Source: Conchocele bisecta
Taxonomy: Eukaryota; Mollusca; Bivalvia; Lucinida; Thyasiridae
Assembly: GCA_029237695.1 (NCBI GenBank)
Contig: CM055271.1
Coordinates: 38,002,462-38,066,461 of the forward strand
Direction: 5' to 3'
DNA length: 64,000 nt
Shown: positions 21,660-30,833 of the stretch, in pieces
How the letters are laid out: each line of letters starts with the position of its first letter
How positions within the stretch are numbered: position 1 is the stretch's first letter
Made by a program: the position numbers and the translations under genes
The notes under the pieces: model-generated
Seen by the model: the letters and a program-made list of their open reading frames with translations, nothing else
Told to the model about the DNA's origin: nothing
The model's database searches: none

Positions 21660-22215
21660 ATGGTGATAAATGTAGCTGTGATTGGAGTAATGGTGTTTAT
21701 GTAGCTGTGATTGGAGTAATGGGGTTTATGTGATATGTGACAATTGTAGTTCCAGTAGCCTATTTCACCAACATTGCAAAGTATACTTATATAGCAAAGT
21801 ATACTTTGAGGGAGACATTTTCAATTTAAGGATAAATTTATTAATTTTTATTATTATACTGAATTTATTACATTATCACAGCCATTTGGCTGTGATAATG
21901 TAATACATTCAGTATAATAATTCTGCATACTTGTAATCATCAAATACGTGCAGTGGTTAGTTCTATATGAACTAATGCATTTTGGAAAAAATAAATGATT
22001 ACTCCCTCAAAGTATACTTTGCTAGATAAGTATACTTTGCAATCTTGATGAAATAGGCCCCTGATCAAACTCATGTAGCCTGATAACGATCGATATCGCT
22101 CGATAGAAACATTACATATGTTTCACTGATTGAATTCCGAACACTGCGGATGCACAGGCTGATCTGGATCTACACCGCTCGCAAAAAGAACCCACAAGCC
22201 CATTTCTCCACCCAC
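21660..22215. mobile_element. Second family E/F composite
   Basis: E sequence (GTGATTGGAGTAATGGGGTT, duplicated at the start) runs to CAATTGTAGTTCCA. A complete F element follows from 21758 (GTAGCCTATTTCACCAACAT) to 22062. E then resumes with TGATCAAACTCATGTAGCC and ends CACAAGCCCATTTCTCCACC. The junction is the same as in 12105-12552. Confidence 0.75.
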
Positions 22216-22620
22216 AACCACTTAATATCCCTTGCAGGCGAATTGAAGCCTTAAAACTGTTTTATTTTTCACAGTATTATTACAATAATCCAAGTTGCTA
22301 CAACCCGGATATAATGTTTTCTAAATCGATTACAGAGCCGACGTTAATAGCGAAGGCGAGTGTAATTTACTTCTCGAATGAAAAGTGTAGGGGAAAATCT
22401 CCGTTTTTAGAACAGCGCATGCGCAAGACGAATAAATAACGAGTAAGGAAGGTGATCATGCCCACGTGATAATTTAATGGACGACATATATCACGAAGCC
22501 AAAACTAGATAAGTGGGAGGATTATAATAGGATGCTATATATCAAGGCTAAACAAATTCGAATTACTTGATTTTCTGATAATCAAGGCAAGATTAACTCA
22601 GTATGAAATCCAGTTATTCA
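22216..22620. other. No gene recognised
   Basis: Mixed sequence with no credible frame, family copy or strong palindrome. Confidence 0.5.
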
Positions 22621-22623
22621 ACC

Positions 22624-22733
22624 TGGGCCTGGTTGCTCAAAGCTTATATTAGCTTAACAGACTGTTAAATCCTTAGCATTGCTAAGGATTTAACGGTCTG
22701 TTAAGCTAACAGAAGCTTTCAGCAACCGGGCCC
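22624..22733. mobile_element. Family M foldback MITE, short form
   Basis: GGGCCTGGTTGCTCAAAGC at left and AGCAACCGGGCCC at right. Arms TTAGCTTAACAGACTGTTAA and CTTAGCATTGCTAAGG at the apex. It is about 60 bp shorter than 3593-3760. Confidence 0.85.
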
Positions 22734-22814
22734 AGACAGGGAGGAATAGTTTGATACCGATATAGTTCTACCTGTTTGATATGGACGCGTTCTGGTGCCA
22801 ATGTTAAAATATAT

Positions 22815-23105
22815 TTATCTCCTAATTATGAGATACTAATTCTTAATTAGGAGATACAATCAGGAGATAGTAACTCCTAATTAGGAGATATTATATCCGA
22901 ATTAGAAGTTAGCATCTCCTAATTAGGACTTACTATCTCCTAATTACGACTTAGTATCTCCGAATTATGCGTTATTATCTCCTAATTAGGTAATATTCCT
23001 AATTAGGGGACATTAACTCTTAATTAGGATATAAGAAGTCCTAATTAGTAGACAGTAAGTCGTAATTAGGAGATACTAAGTCCTAATTAGGAGATAATAT
23101 GTCAA
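22815..23105. repeat. CTAATTAG-rich degenerate repeat
   Basis: Sixteen or so copies of CCTAATTAGGAGATA-like words, many centred on the 8-bp palindrome CTAATTAG, with GATA spacers and both orientations. It can fold on itself. It is low-complexity and no protein is implied. TAATTA is a homeodomain-type core, but clustering here is better explained by repeat expansion. Confidence 0.8.
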
Positions 23106-23221
23106 TAATATTTCAATGGTTACTTCAATGAGGGATCGTAGCTAGTTATGTCCCTTTGCAAATCTATTTATAGAGATCCGGTCCAATGCTGTATTTCAGC
23201 GTTTATTTCTTAGTGAGTAGC

Positions 23222-23310
23222 ACAACAAATGAGTTTTTCGAACAGAGTAGACCCAGATCAGACTGCACAACATTGCAGTCTGATCTACGTCTACACTGAT
23301 TGTATTCACA
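23222..23310. mobile_element. Diverged family E-like palindrome
   Basis: GTAGACCCAGATCAGACTGC pairs with GCAGTCTGATCTACGTCTAC around ACAACATT. The flanks have drifted from family E. Confidence 0.5.
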
Positions 23311-23440
23311 TTAATAAGCGCGAACATATGAATCTGGCAAACAATGCAGTCCCGGATCAGATTGCGCAGATAAATAAGATGATGTGGAACAACACTAGTC
23401 GAACTCACTATAATTGCTCCTGTTCACAACAAAGCATGCT

Positions 23441-23542
23441 ACAGTGAGGTCAGCGTGTAAGTGCACACACGAACGAACACGACAGGTTGGTTCCAACCTG
23501 TCGTGTTCGTTCGTGTGTGCACTTACACGCTGACCCCACTGT
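23441..23542. mobile_element. Family K near-perfect 102-bp palindrome
   Basis: From ACAGTGAGGTCAGCGTGTAA, through CACACGAACGAACACGACAG to the centre GGTTGGTTCCAACC, then the inverse ending CTGACCCCACTGT. Arms of about 50 bp differ at very few positions. Sister copies lie at 25289-25390 and 63917-64000. Confidence 0.85.
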
Positions 23543-23778
23543 ACATTCGCTCTTTTCACAGGCCCTAAACAACACACTTTGTACCGGATTTCTATAAATA
23601 AATTCAACGGGAGATAACTAGCTAGGATCACTCATTACATGTACATGCACATGCAGCAATGTCTGCAATTGTTTCTTCTGCAAATAATTCGTCTGCCAGT
23701 TACTACACGTGTGAACATACAACCGCATTGCTTCCGTGCATCATACTTTGTTACGCCGAGATATCAGACATACAAGAT

Positions 23779-24351
23779 GACTGCTGTCTGTTCCACGTTT
23801 TGATGCCGACGAACTTTTGGCTATTAAACACATTAAATCTAAAAAATATTTAAAAGTAAGTACTTTTTCATCAATAACAAATAAGTCACCCTCCCCAAAT
23901 AAATTAGTTTCATGAAATTCAATCAAATATTGATTTTATTGCGAAAAAAAGATTTTCCTATGGGAATTTAACATGGGGAGTCAATTTCCAATTTTTTTCG
24001 TTTTTTGATCCTGAAGGATCAAAAAACGAAAGATTTTGGAAATTGACTCCGAAACCTGACGAGACAGTTTTAAAATGCTGTAATTAAGAAAATAAAAGTT
24101 AGATTTTGAAAATAAGTCCACAAATACAAATTTTAAAAATCTATTTTTAGCCACCATGTTAAATTTCCATAGGAAAAACGTTTTTTCGCAATAAAATCAA
24201 TATTTGATGGAATTTCATCAAATAAATGTTTTTGGGGAGGGTGACTTTTTTGTTATTGATAAAAAAGTACTTACTTTTAAATATTTTTTTAGATTTAATG
24301 TGTTTAATAGCCAAAAGTTCGTCGACAGCAAAACGTGGAACAGACAGCAGT
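23779..24351. mobile_element. Family Q2 long foldback
   Basis: Ends GACTGCTGTCTGTTCCACG and, inverted, CGTGGAACAGACAGCAGTC. Arms of more than 100 bp share GGCTATTAAACACATTAAAT, AAGTAAGTACTTTTT and CACCCTCCCCAAA. Near the centre is a second hairpin CGTTTTTTGATCCTGAAGG with its inverse. About 573 bp and non-coding. Confidence 0.85.
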
Positions 24352-24589
24352 CTTAATGAAAAACAAATGTAGTATTAACATAACGTCATCTTCGAATGAC
24401 GCCATAGCATAACATGCGCGGTGCCAATCCTGTAGATTCCGATGTTATATCATTAGAATTTCATATTAAAATTAGGCGCCAAACTCCCACAGGGTATTGC
24501 TGTGATTGGAGTTGCAGATATTAAGTTTGACGTTACAGACGTGAAATGCTTGAAGCACTGCGGCATATACGTCGTAAATATTATTATAC

Positions 24590-24928
24590 TCGAGTTGATG
24601 AGAAACAACAGCAAAGTACAGCGAACCCTCTCTAAACCGGACACCCTGGGAGGTCCCCAGGGTGTCCGGCTTAGAGAGGTTTCACTGTAAATCGGGCATT
24701 TGATCATTCTGAGCCATAGCTGCGTGCTACATGTATGTGATCACGAACAGACATTATTCGATTGGATGAGGAACAACGGCAAAGTACAGTGAAACCTCTC
24801 TAAACCGGACACCCTGGGAGGTCCCCATGGTGTCCGGCTTAGAGAGGGATTTGACTGTAAATCGGGCATTTGATCATTCTGAGCCACAACTGTGTGCTAT
24901 TCGATCACGAACAGACGTTATCACCTGA
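24590..24928 (+). mobile_element. Two tandem family D units
   Basis: The hairpin AACCTCTCTAAACCGGACAC, GGGAGGTCCCC and its inverse occurs at 24618-24690 and 24786-24859, with the same flanks (TGAGRAACAACRGCAAAGTA before, AATCGGGCATTTGATCATTC after). The period is 168 bp, so one unit was duplicated. Confidence 0.8.
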
Positions 24929-24949
24929 GATATTGACCAAGAAACTTAT

Positions 24950-25190
24950 CAGACAAGACTGGAAAAATGTTGCTTATGGGATTTGTGACCAGTGTAACTC
25001 CTGATCAAATAGTTCACTCCTGTCACCTGATAACGATCTGTATTGCTTGTTAGAAGCACGACTTGTGTTTCATTGATGGAATGGCGAACAGTGCAGATCC
25101 AGATCAGACTGTGCGGATGCACAGGCTGATCTGGATGTACACTGTTCGCAAAACCCATACGCCATATTTCTGTAGTCACAGCCACATAGT
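24950..25190. mobile_element. Family E MITE, full-length
   Basis: TTGTGACCAGTGTAACTCC, TGATAACGATCTGTATTGC, GTTTCATTGATGGAATGGCG and the central GCGGATGCACAGGCTGATC hairpin are all present. It shows the uninterrupted sequence across the site where F is inserted in the composites. The 162-residue frame over 24949-25437 is read-through of E plus K. Confidence 0.8.
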
Positions 25191-25288
25191 ATAATACAAT
25201 TGCACGAGGAAGACGCTTTTCCATCAATAATATACTGTGGAACATATCTAGCAGAACGGGATGTTCACAGGGTGTCCAGTTTAGAGAT

Positions 25289-25390
25289 ACAGTGGGGTCA
25301 GCGTGTAAGTGCACACACGAACGAACACGACAGGTTGGTTCCAACCTGTCGTGTTCGTTCGTGTGTGCACGTACACACTGACCCCACTGT
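25289..25390. mobile_element. Family K palindrome, copy 2
   Basis: Almost identical to 23441-23542, starting ACAGTGGGGTCAGCGTGTAA and ending TGACCCCACTGT. It is embedded in family D debris (GGGTGTCCAGTTTAGAGAT at left, GGGTGTGCGGTTTAGACAGG at 25486). Confidence 0.85.
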
Positions 25391-25544
25391 AATATCACTG
25401 TAGCTTCGGATAAGAGCACTCCCAAGAAACTAGACACGGTAAACTGTGGAACCTACATAAATCTGAGACTCGGGGAAGTCCCCAGGGTGTGCGGTTTAGA
25501 CAGGTTCCACTGCAATTCAGATATGTTACGATCATGAACAGATA

Positions 25545-25745
25545 TGTGACTGTGACGGGAGAAATGGGGTTTACGGGTTTTGCGACCATTGACGATCTGG
25601 ATCAGCATTTGTATTCGCCACAATTCGCCATTCCATCAATCAAACACCCGTGATATTTCTAGAAAGCAATATAAATCGTCATCCGACTACATGAGTGAAC
25701 TATTTGATCAGGAACTATACTGGGCACAAATTCATTCAGCCCCGA
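25545..25745. mobile_element. Family E MITE, diverged
   Basis: GTGACTGTGACGGGAGAAAT, TTTGCGACCATTGACGATC and CTATTTGATCAGGAACTATA. The central palindrome has been partly lost. Confidence 0.6.
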
Positions 25746-25751
25746 TTACAA

Positions 25752-26114
25752 GGTGTATGATCACGTGGTACTAACAACAACAACAACAACAACAAGTACC
25801 GATTCAAAGTACGTATTATTTTATAGTGTCCTTATTACGTAACGGATTTTGATGTAAAAATAGCGCATCAAACGCGTCTTGTTAAGCTGCATTTGGTGGT
25901 CTCTTTATTTTCGCCCACACTTCTGACACGGAGATCTGTTTTTCGCAAAAACGATAGAAGTTTGTGCCAAACTCCCTAGACCACCAAATGCAGTCCATGA
26001 AGACGCGTTTGCTGCGCCATATTTCATCAAAATCCGTTGCATATTAAGGAAAATATAAAATAATACTTACTTTGGAGTGGGCGACGTTGTTGTTGTAACC
26101 ACGTGACCATGCAC
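25752..26114. mobile_element. Family P foldback MITE, copy 2
   Basis: GTATGATCACGTGGTACTAAC plus a CAA run at left. GTTGTTGTAACCACGTGACC at right. Arms contain CAAACGCGTCTTGTTAAGC and the inverse, and AGTACGTATTATTTTATAG. Confidence 0.8.
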
Positions 26115-26349
26115 CTTGGATTAACCAGTCACAGCCACATATCGCCAGGGACATGAAACACCTCTTTCAAGCACATAGACGTTTTCCGGTGTCCGGAAGT
26201 TTGCATGTGCTATAGAAAGCATTGACATTTAAAACTGTCAAGTCTTCATGACAGTCCTATTTTTTTATTGGATAAAATGTTTATTAGTTCACTTAAATAT
26301 GATTCAAATCCTTTAAATAGCCAAACAGACGACGCTAGAACTGTATATA

Positions 26350-26637
26350 TAAAGAATATTAGATTAGTGCCGTGAATGGGAACAAATATCTGGTAAGGCT
26401 TAGGAAACGGCCCGTTTCCGTGCCGCGCCAGATATGTTTCCCATTCACTGCACCAACCTACTACATGTATTATATGTATACCGTCAACACCTACACATGA
26501 CTTTAAAATGCAAAATAATAACCACAGCAACCAACCGCACATATTCATACGCAGTGATTAGGTCGTATTGACAGGATATCAACAATGTTTGACGGCACCG
26601 TGTTTCATGGCACAAACGCACTGTGTGGACGGGATAA
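26350..26637. mobile_element. Family A foldback, copy 4
   Basis: TTAGTGCCGTGAATGGGAAC to TGTGTGGACGGGATAAT. The hairpin apex is shortened to GGAAACGGCCCGTTTCC. Confidence 0.75.
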
Positions 26638-26867
26638 TATTTATTAGTTCACTTAAATATGATTAAAATCCTTTAAATTGCAAAACAGACACTAGAACTG
26701 TATATATTAATAACACAATGTGTCCTTAATGGTAAACGTTCATTTAAATAAAAGTAGAAGTATCAAAGTAAGACACTAATATCTTTAAATTTCGACGGAT
26801 TGCAAATTGGATAATTAGATTTGTATATCACAAGAAAATCATTGTAATTTGTTAAAACATGGTGTTG

Positions 26868-26945
26868 CCAAGAATGGAATGGAATGGTGCTTAACGGCCC
26901 ATCAACCGTGACAAAAGAGTATCATTTAGGGCCAAGCAATGTAGA
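26868..26945 (+). mobile_element. Possible family V fragment
   Basis: GTGCTTAACGGCCCATCAAC followed by TATCATTTAGGGCCAAGCAA resembles the family V core with many changes. Confidence 0.35.
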
Positions 26946-27019
26946 TGAAGAATACAAATAATAGTAAAATAGTATGTTAGATGTGGTAGGCAATCAGACG
27001 ATCCGGGTAAACATATTAA

Positions 27020-27328
27020 TTTATCCCGTCAACACTGTGTGTATATGCCGTGAAACACGGTGCCGTGAAACATTTTTGATATCTTGTCAATACGACCTAA
27101 TCACTGCGTATGAATATGTGCGGTGGCTCGGGTTATTTTTATTGCATTTTGAAGCTATTTGTAGGTGTTGACGGGATAAATAGAATAGTAGATTAGTGCC
27201 GTGAATGGGAAAAATATCTGGCGCGGCACGGAAACGGGATGTGCTCGGCAGAGCCTCGCCCATCCCGTTTCCTAAGCCTTGCCATATATGTTTTCCCATT
27301 CACGGCACTAACCTACTATTCTCTATGT
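27020..27328. mobile_element. Family A foldback, copy 5
   Basis: Starts TTTATCCCGTCAACACTG and ends CACTAACCTACTATTCTCTA. The long hairpin around GGGATGTGCTCGGCAGAGCC is complete. Confidence 0.85.
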
Positions 27329-27404
27329 GATGAACAATATAAATGAACAATATGTATAGAATTATAAAGAAGGCGCGACAATTACAGAATGAGTAATGTA
27401 TACA

Positions 27405-27485
27405 TAGAGGATATTCATATTTTTGCAACGAATATGACATAATTATGTTCATCGAGTGGTGTGAAATTTCCATATTTCAGGAGTG
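27405..27485. mobile_element. Single arm of family T
   Basis: ATAGAGGATATTCATATTTT, GCAACGAATATGACATAATT and GAGTGGTGTGAAATTTCCAT match one arm of 20075-20235. It is fused directly to the LINE relic, whose last codons read into this arm. Confidence 0.65.
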
Positions 27486-28290
27486 CCGTCATGTAGAAAG
27501 AGAAGCAAACCTTCAATGTTCTCCACCTGGAATAGCTCCGCAAGTGAAGTAACATTGAAGTGTTTGCCTCCAATATCGGCAAAATCTATAGTCCAGTAGG
27601 ATGTGTTGCACGGTAAATGCGCTGTGGCATGGAATACACCATGGACGCGGCTCACCTTTGAGCATATACGAATGCGTTAGTCGTGTATGTCCAATGCGAA
27701 ATCGACTAAGGACAACTTCATCCCGGCGTACATGTCTGTAGCCAGGAGTCCATTCGCCCAGAGTCGGTTTCACAGCATGAAGTTTATTATCTGTGAGCAG
27801 ATCCCACCGGGTCTGCATTGTATCGGAGATAAATGAGTTGATGGATGATTTAATATAATGATAGCAAACAGGAAAATTAGAAGTCGGTAGCTCCAGGGCG
27901 GCCTTGGCCTTGTCCTGTCATTGCCCTGTATACCAGTATGACTGGGGAGCCAACAAACAATAATGTTCTTGCCAGACGAAAGTAAAATATGGTGTAGCTC
28001 CAAGATTTGGCGGATAAGTGGATGTTCAAGCTTCATGTTGTACAAAGCTTGTAGTGAAGATAATGAATCGGAAAATAAAATGAATTGCTTTCTCCAAGAT
28101 ATTTTCGCAAAATCAAGAGCAAATAAAATTGCCCTCAATTCCGCAGAAAACATCGAAGATTTGTCTGGGAGTCGTCTGGATTGAAGATCTCTATCGGGGA
28201 CAGCGGCAGCAGATGCTACCCGGTCCCCGTCCTTTGAGCCAAGAAACTGCGATTGAGTACATCTTAGAAATCGATACATGTATCTATATA
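27486..28290 (-). pseudogene. RNase H-bearing LINE ORF2 tail (relic)
   Basis: This is the C-terminal part of a non-LTR retrotransposon polyprotein of the type that carries its own RNase H, which would remove RNA from the RNA-DNA hybrid. On the minus strand, the frame around 28250-27935 shows GSKDGDRVASAA, MFSAELRAILFAL (acidic Glu), ILFSDSLSSLQAL (catalytic Asp) and IVCWLPSHTGIQGND. The first RNase H aspartate, usually in a YTDGS motif, is missing: the sequence reads QSQFLGSKDG. A frameshift near GNDRT moves the reading to 27818-27513, with RFRIGHTRLTHSYMLKGEP and a CIPC-x-HILL zinc-finger-like tail. A further shift leads to 27655-27449. No reverse transcriptase lies upstream, so the copy is 5' truncated and dead. 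Clade is uncertain (Jockey/I-like). Confidence 0.8.
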
Positions 28291-28635
28291 TCAAAATGCA
28301 AAACAGCCTATGCATCCTCGCAGTCTGACCAGTCTGGAACAGTTTGCCATTCAACACTCGGTATACGTATGCTTCTAAAGGTACTCACCAAAAATGGGCA
28401 TCCAGTTCAAATAAAGGACATTTCAAGGTGGGCGACCAGTTAAGTCAATTCAATTTGTTTTCAAATTCAAATACCCTCTTTATAAGATCACATTACAGTA
28501 TATCGCATGCAAGATGGGGAAATACACATACATATCGTTGAATGGCGGAATGGAATGCAACAACATGAAATATAATATCTGATTGCAAGCATTTCATTGC
28601 ACAAATGGGCTTTCGTTGTGCAACAACAGACTGTG
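28291..28635. other. Weak family E traces, no gene
   Basis: CAGCCTATGCATCCTCGCAG and GTCTGACCAGTCTGGAACAG (28305-28345) are a decayed family E centre. The rest shows nothing recognisable. Confidence 0.45.
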
Positions 28636-28639
28636 TTTG

Positions 28640-29297
28640 AAGGTGTGGTCACATGGCCGTTAGTGAACGTAGTTGCACGTAGTGCAGGCTAACGTAGTCG
28701 AAGGTAGTTCAACGTTGAAGGTAGTTGAATGTCACGACATCCGTACCGTACCGTAGTTGTTCGTGATGCTAACTTGGTATTAACTTGAGGGAGCCGTGAT
28801 TTTCAATTTAATTTTTGGACATGTTCAAAAGAGCGGTACGTTAGAGGCAAAATTTGCATCCGTGATGCTTACGTACTGAAGCGAAGTCTAACGTAGTCCA
28901 ACGTACATCTTAACGTACTCAAACGTACTCTAGCGTACTCTAAAGTACTTTACCCCGCATAAAACCAATATATGGCCAGTTTCGGGAAGAGGTAAGTACG
29001 TTCAAGAACGGTCTGTGCTACGCCATGCTACGTCATGCTATGTTAAAGTACGCTGTACTGCGGGTGTCAATACGGGTCCCCATCACGGTAGACTAAGTTA
29101 CAGTACGTCCAACTACGTTAGTAGTTACGTTACGGTACGTAACATTACGTTACAGTACGTAACAGTACGCTATTATGCAGTACCTTAACGTAGTTCAACG
29201 TAGTTTAACCTAGTTTAACGTACTTACACGACGTCTGACCCACGGTAATCTACCCTACGGATCACTACGTCCACTAACGGCTATGTGACCGCACCTT
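28640..29297. mobile_element. TIR element filled with ACGTA-type repeats
   Basis: Left terminus AAGGTGTGGTCACATGGCCG, continuing TTAGTGAACGTAGT. The right terminus inverted reads AAGGTGCGGTCACATAGCCG, TTAGTGGACGTAGT. That is about 34 bp with 3-4 mismatches. The 590 bp between is a degenerate mixture of AACGTAGT, ACGTACTC and TACGTTACGGTACG words in both orientations. No coding sequence, so non-autonomous. I could not see a clean target duplication. Confidence 0.75.
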
Positions 29298-29507
29298 AAC
29301 ACTCATAATAAACCAATGTAATACATATGTAAAGTAAACTAAATCAGCCTTCGTATCCGCTCAGTCTGGCAAAGGCATACGCTGTAGCCATTATACATGT
29401 ACTGAGCAAAATTCAATTGAAATCGGTCAGTGGCAAAGCAAGATTATCGTGCTACATGTACCACGCCCCCTCCCCAGAAGTTGTGAATGCATTGATTAAA
29501 CGTACGT

Positions 29508-29700
29508 ACACAACCGCCAGTGTTAATCTTTCCCAAAATAACAAAATAATCAAGCAATCAAGCAATTTGATTGTCTGAGCCTGAGCTGTACCACAGCTCA
29601 GGCTCAGTAAATCAAGCTGCTTGATTTCAGGCACAATATTTAAGTATTTGGAATAACGAAATTGATATATATTGTCGATATTAGCGCAGGCGGTGTACCG
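29508..29700. mobile_element. Family B foldback MITE
   Basis: ACAACCGCCAGTGTTAATC at left, GATATTAGCGCAGGCGGTG at right, with a perfect GAGCCTGAGCTGTACCACAG hairpin in the middle. Confidence 0.8.
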
Positions 29701-29870
29701 TTTCGCGACCACCGACAGAATAATATCCGCCCCATAGTTCCAGTCCGCTTTTGTCATAACTGGGCCTGTATCGTTGTACAGTGTCTGCGATATTCCCGGA
29801 ATGTTCCTGTATTTAGCTAAGCTAACGTCATCTCAGCCAATAGACTAATGTAATTGAAACAGTCACGTTT

Positions 29871-30116
29871 TTAACCCTTTCAACCCTAAGTAACTGGAAT
29901 GGACTGTGATATGCTAATGTTCCGACCAATCCAATGGTCACAAAATGATTTTCAGATTCGTCCATTTATGAAAAGGGGGTGTTTTTGTTCTAAGAAATAT
30001 GAAAATTACTTGCAAAAAGTGCAGATCCTGATGAGACGGCTCGTTACGAGCCGGCTCATCTGGATCTGCACTTTTTGATAAACCGCTATAGCGGGATTTC
30101 GGGTTCAAAGGGTTAA
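29871..30116. mobile_element. Family O TTAA-bounded MITE
   Basis: Begins TTAACCCTTTCAACCCTAAG and ends GGGTTCAAAGGGTTAA. A strong inner hairpin is GTGCAGATCCTGATGAGACG, apex GCTCGTTACGAGC, and the inverse. TTAA at both ends suits a TTAA-targeting DDE element. A relic is at 2415-2640. Confidence 0.75.
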
Positions 30117-30319
30117 CCTCTATATTGTAGCGCAGCTGCCATTAACCGTAGACAGAGCTTGACCCAGAAATAATGACACTCATTATTTTCTGATTTTACA
30201 CAGAGTAAATTCATATACATGTATCTATAAAAATAAATAGCTAAAGTACGTAAAAACAGTGTACTCTCAATTACTATTGAATAACCATAGGTGTATCTAC
30301 GAAGCCCCGCAGGGGACGT

Positions 30320-30560
30320 AACATTCTTTCTTTTTATTAATTCGTTCCGACGAAATAACAATTCGTTCCCACAAATAAACAATTCGTTTCCACGAAATAA
30401 CTATTAATCCCACTGGAACGAATTGTTAATTCGTGTGAACGAATTGTTATATCGTGGAAACGAATTGTTAATTCGAGGGAACGAATTGTTAAATTGAGGG
30501 AACGATTGCTATTTCGTGGGAACGAATTAATAAAAAAATCCATGTACCCTGCGGGGCTAC
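30320..30560. repeat. Family H element, copy 2
   Basis: Bounded by CCCCGCAGGGGACGTAAC and CCCTGCGGGGCTACGTAC. Inside, ATTCGTTCCCACRAAWWAAC words run first on one strand, then inverted from 30412. About 240 bp. Confidence 0.8.
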
Positions 30561-30833
30561 GTACATGCACACATAAGGTAGACTGAATGATTGTATTTCT
30601 TATGAACATGTAATCAACAGCTGGGTGCCGTTTCACTAAGCTTCATACGACTAAAATGTTCGTAAGTACAACATTATGATAGTCTGTATATTGCACATTA
30701 ACACTGTTTCCTTGTAAACAATTATTGAATTTACATTTATTGAGCATAGGCTGCAGCCTATGCTCAATAAATGTAAATCCATCAATTGAAATTTACAGAC
30801 GATCCTAAATTTGCACTTACGAACATTTTAGTC

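Noticed and set aside
23659..23926. Small proteins at 23659-23853 and 23741-23926
   Set aside because: They overlap the arm of the family Q2 foldback in opposite directions and have no recognisable features.
24949..25437. 162-codon minus-strand frame
   Set aside because: Made of family E, family D debris and family K palindrome read on one strand. The K part gives the same peptide on both strands because it is a palindrome.
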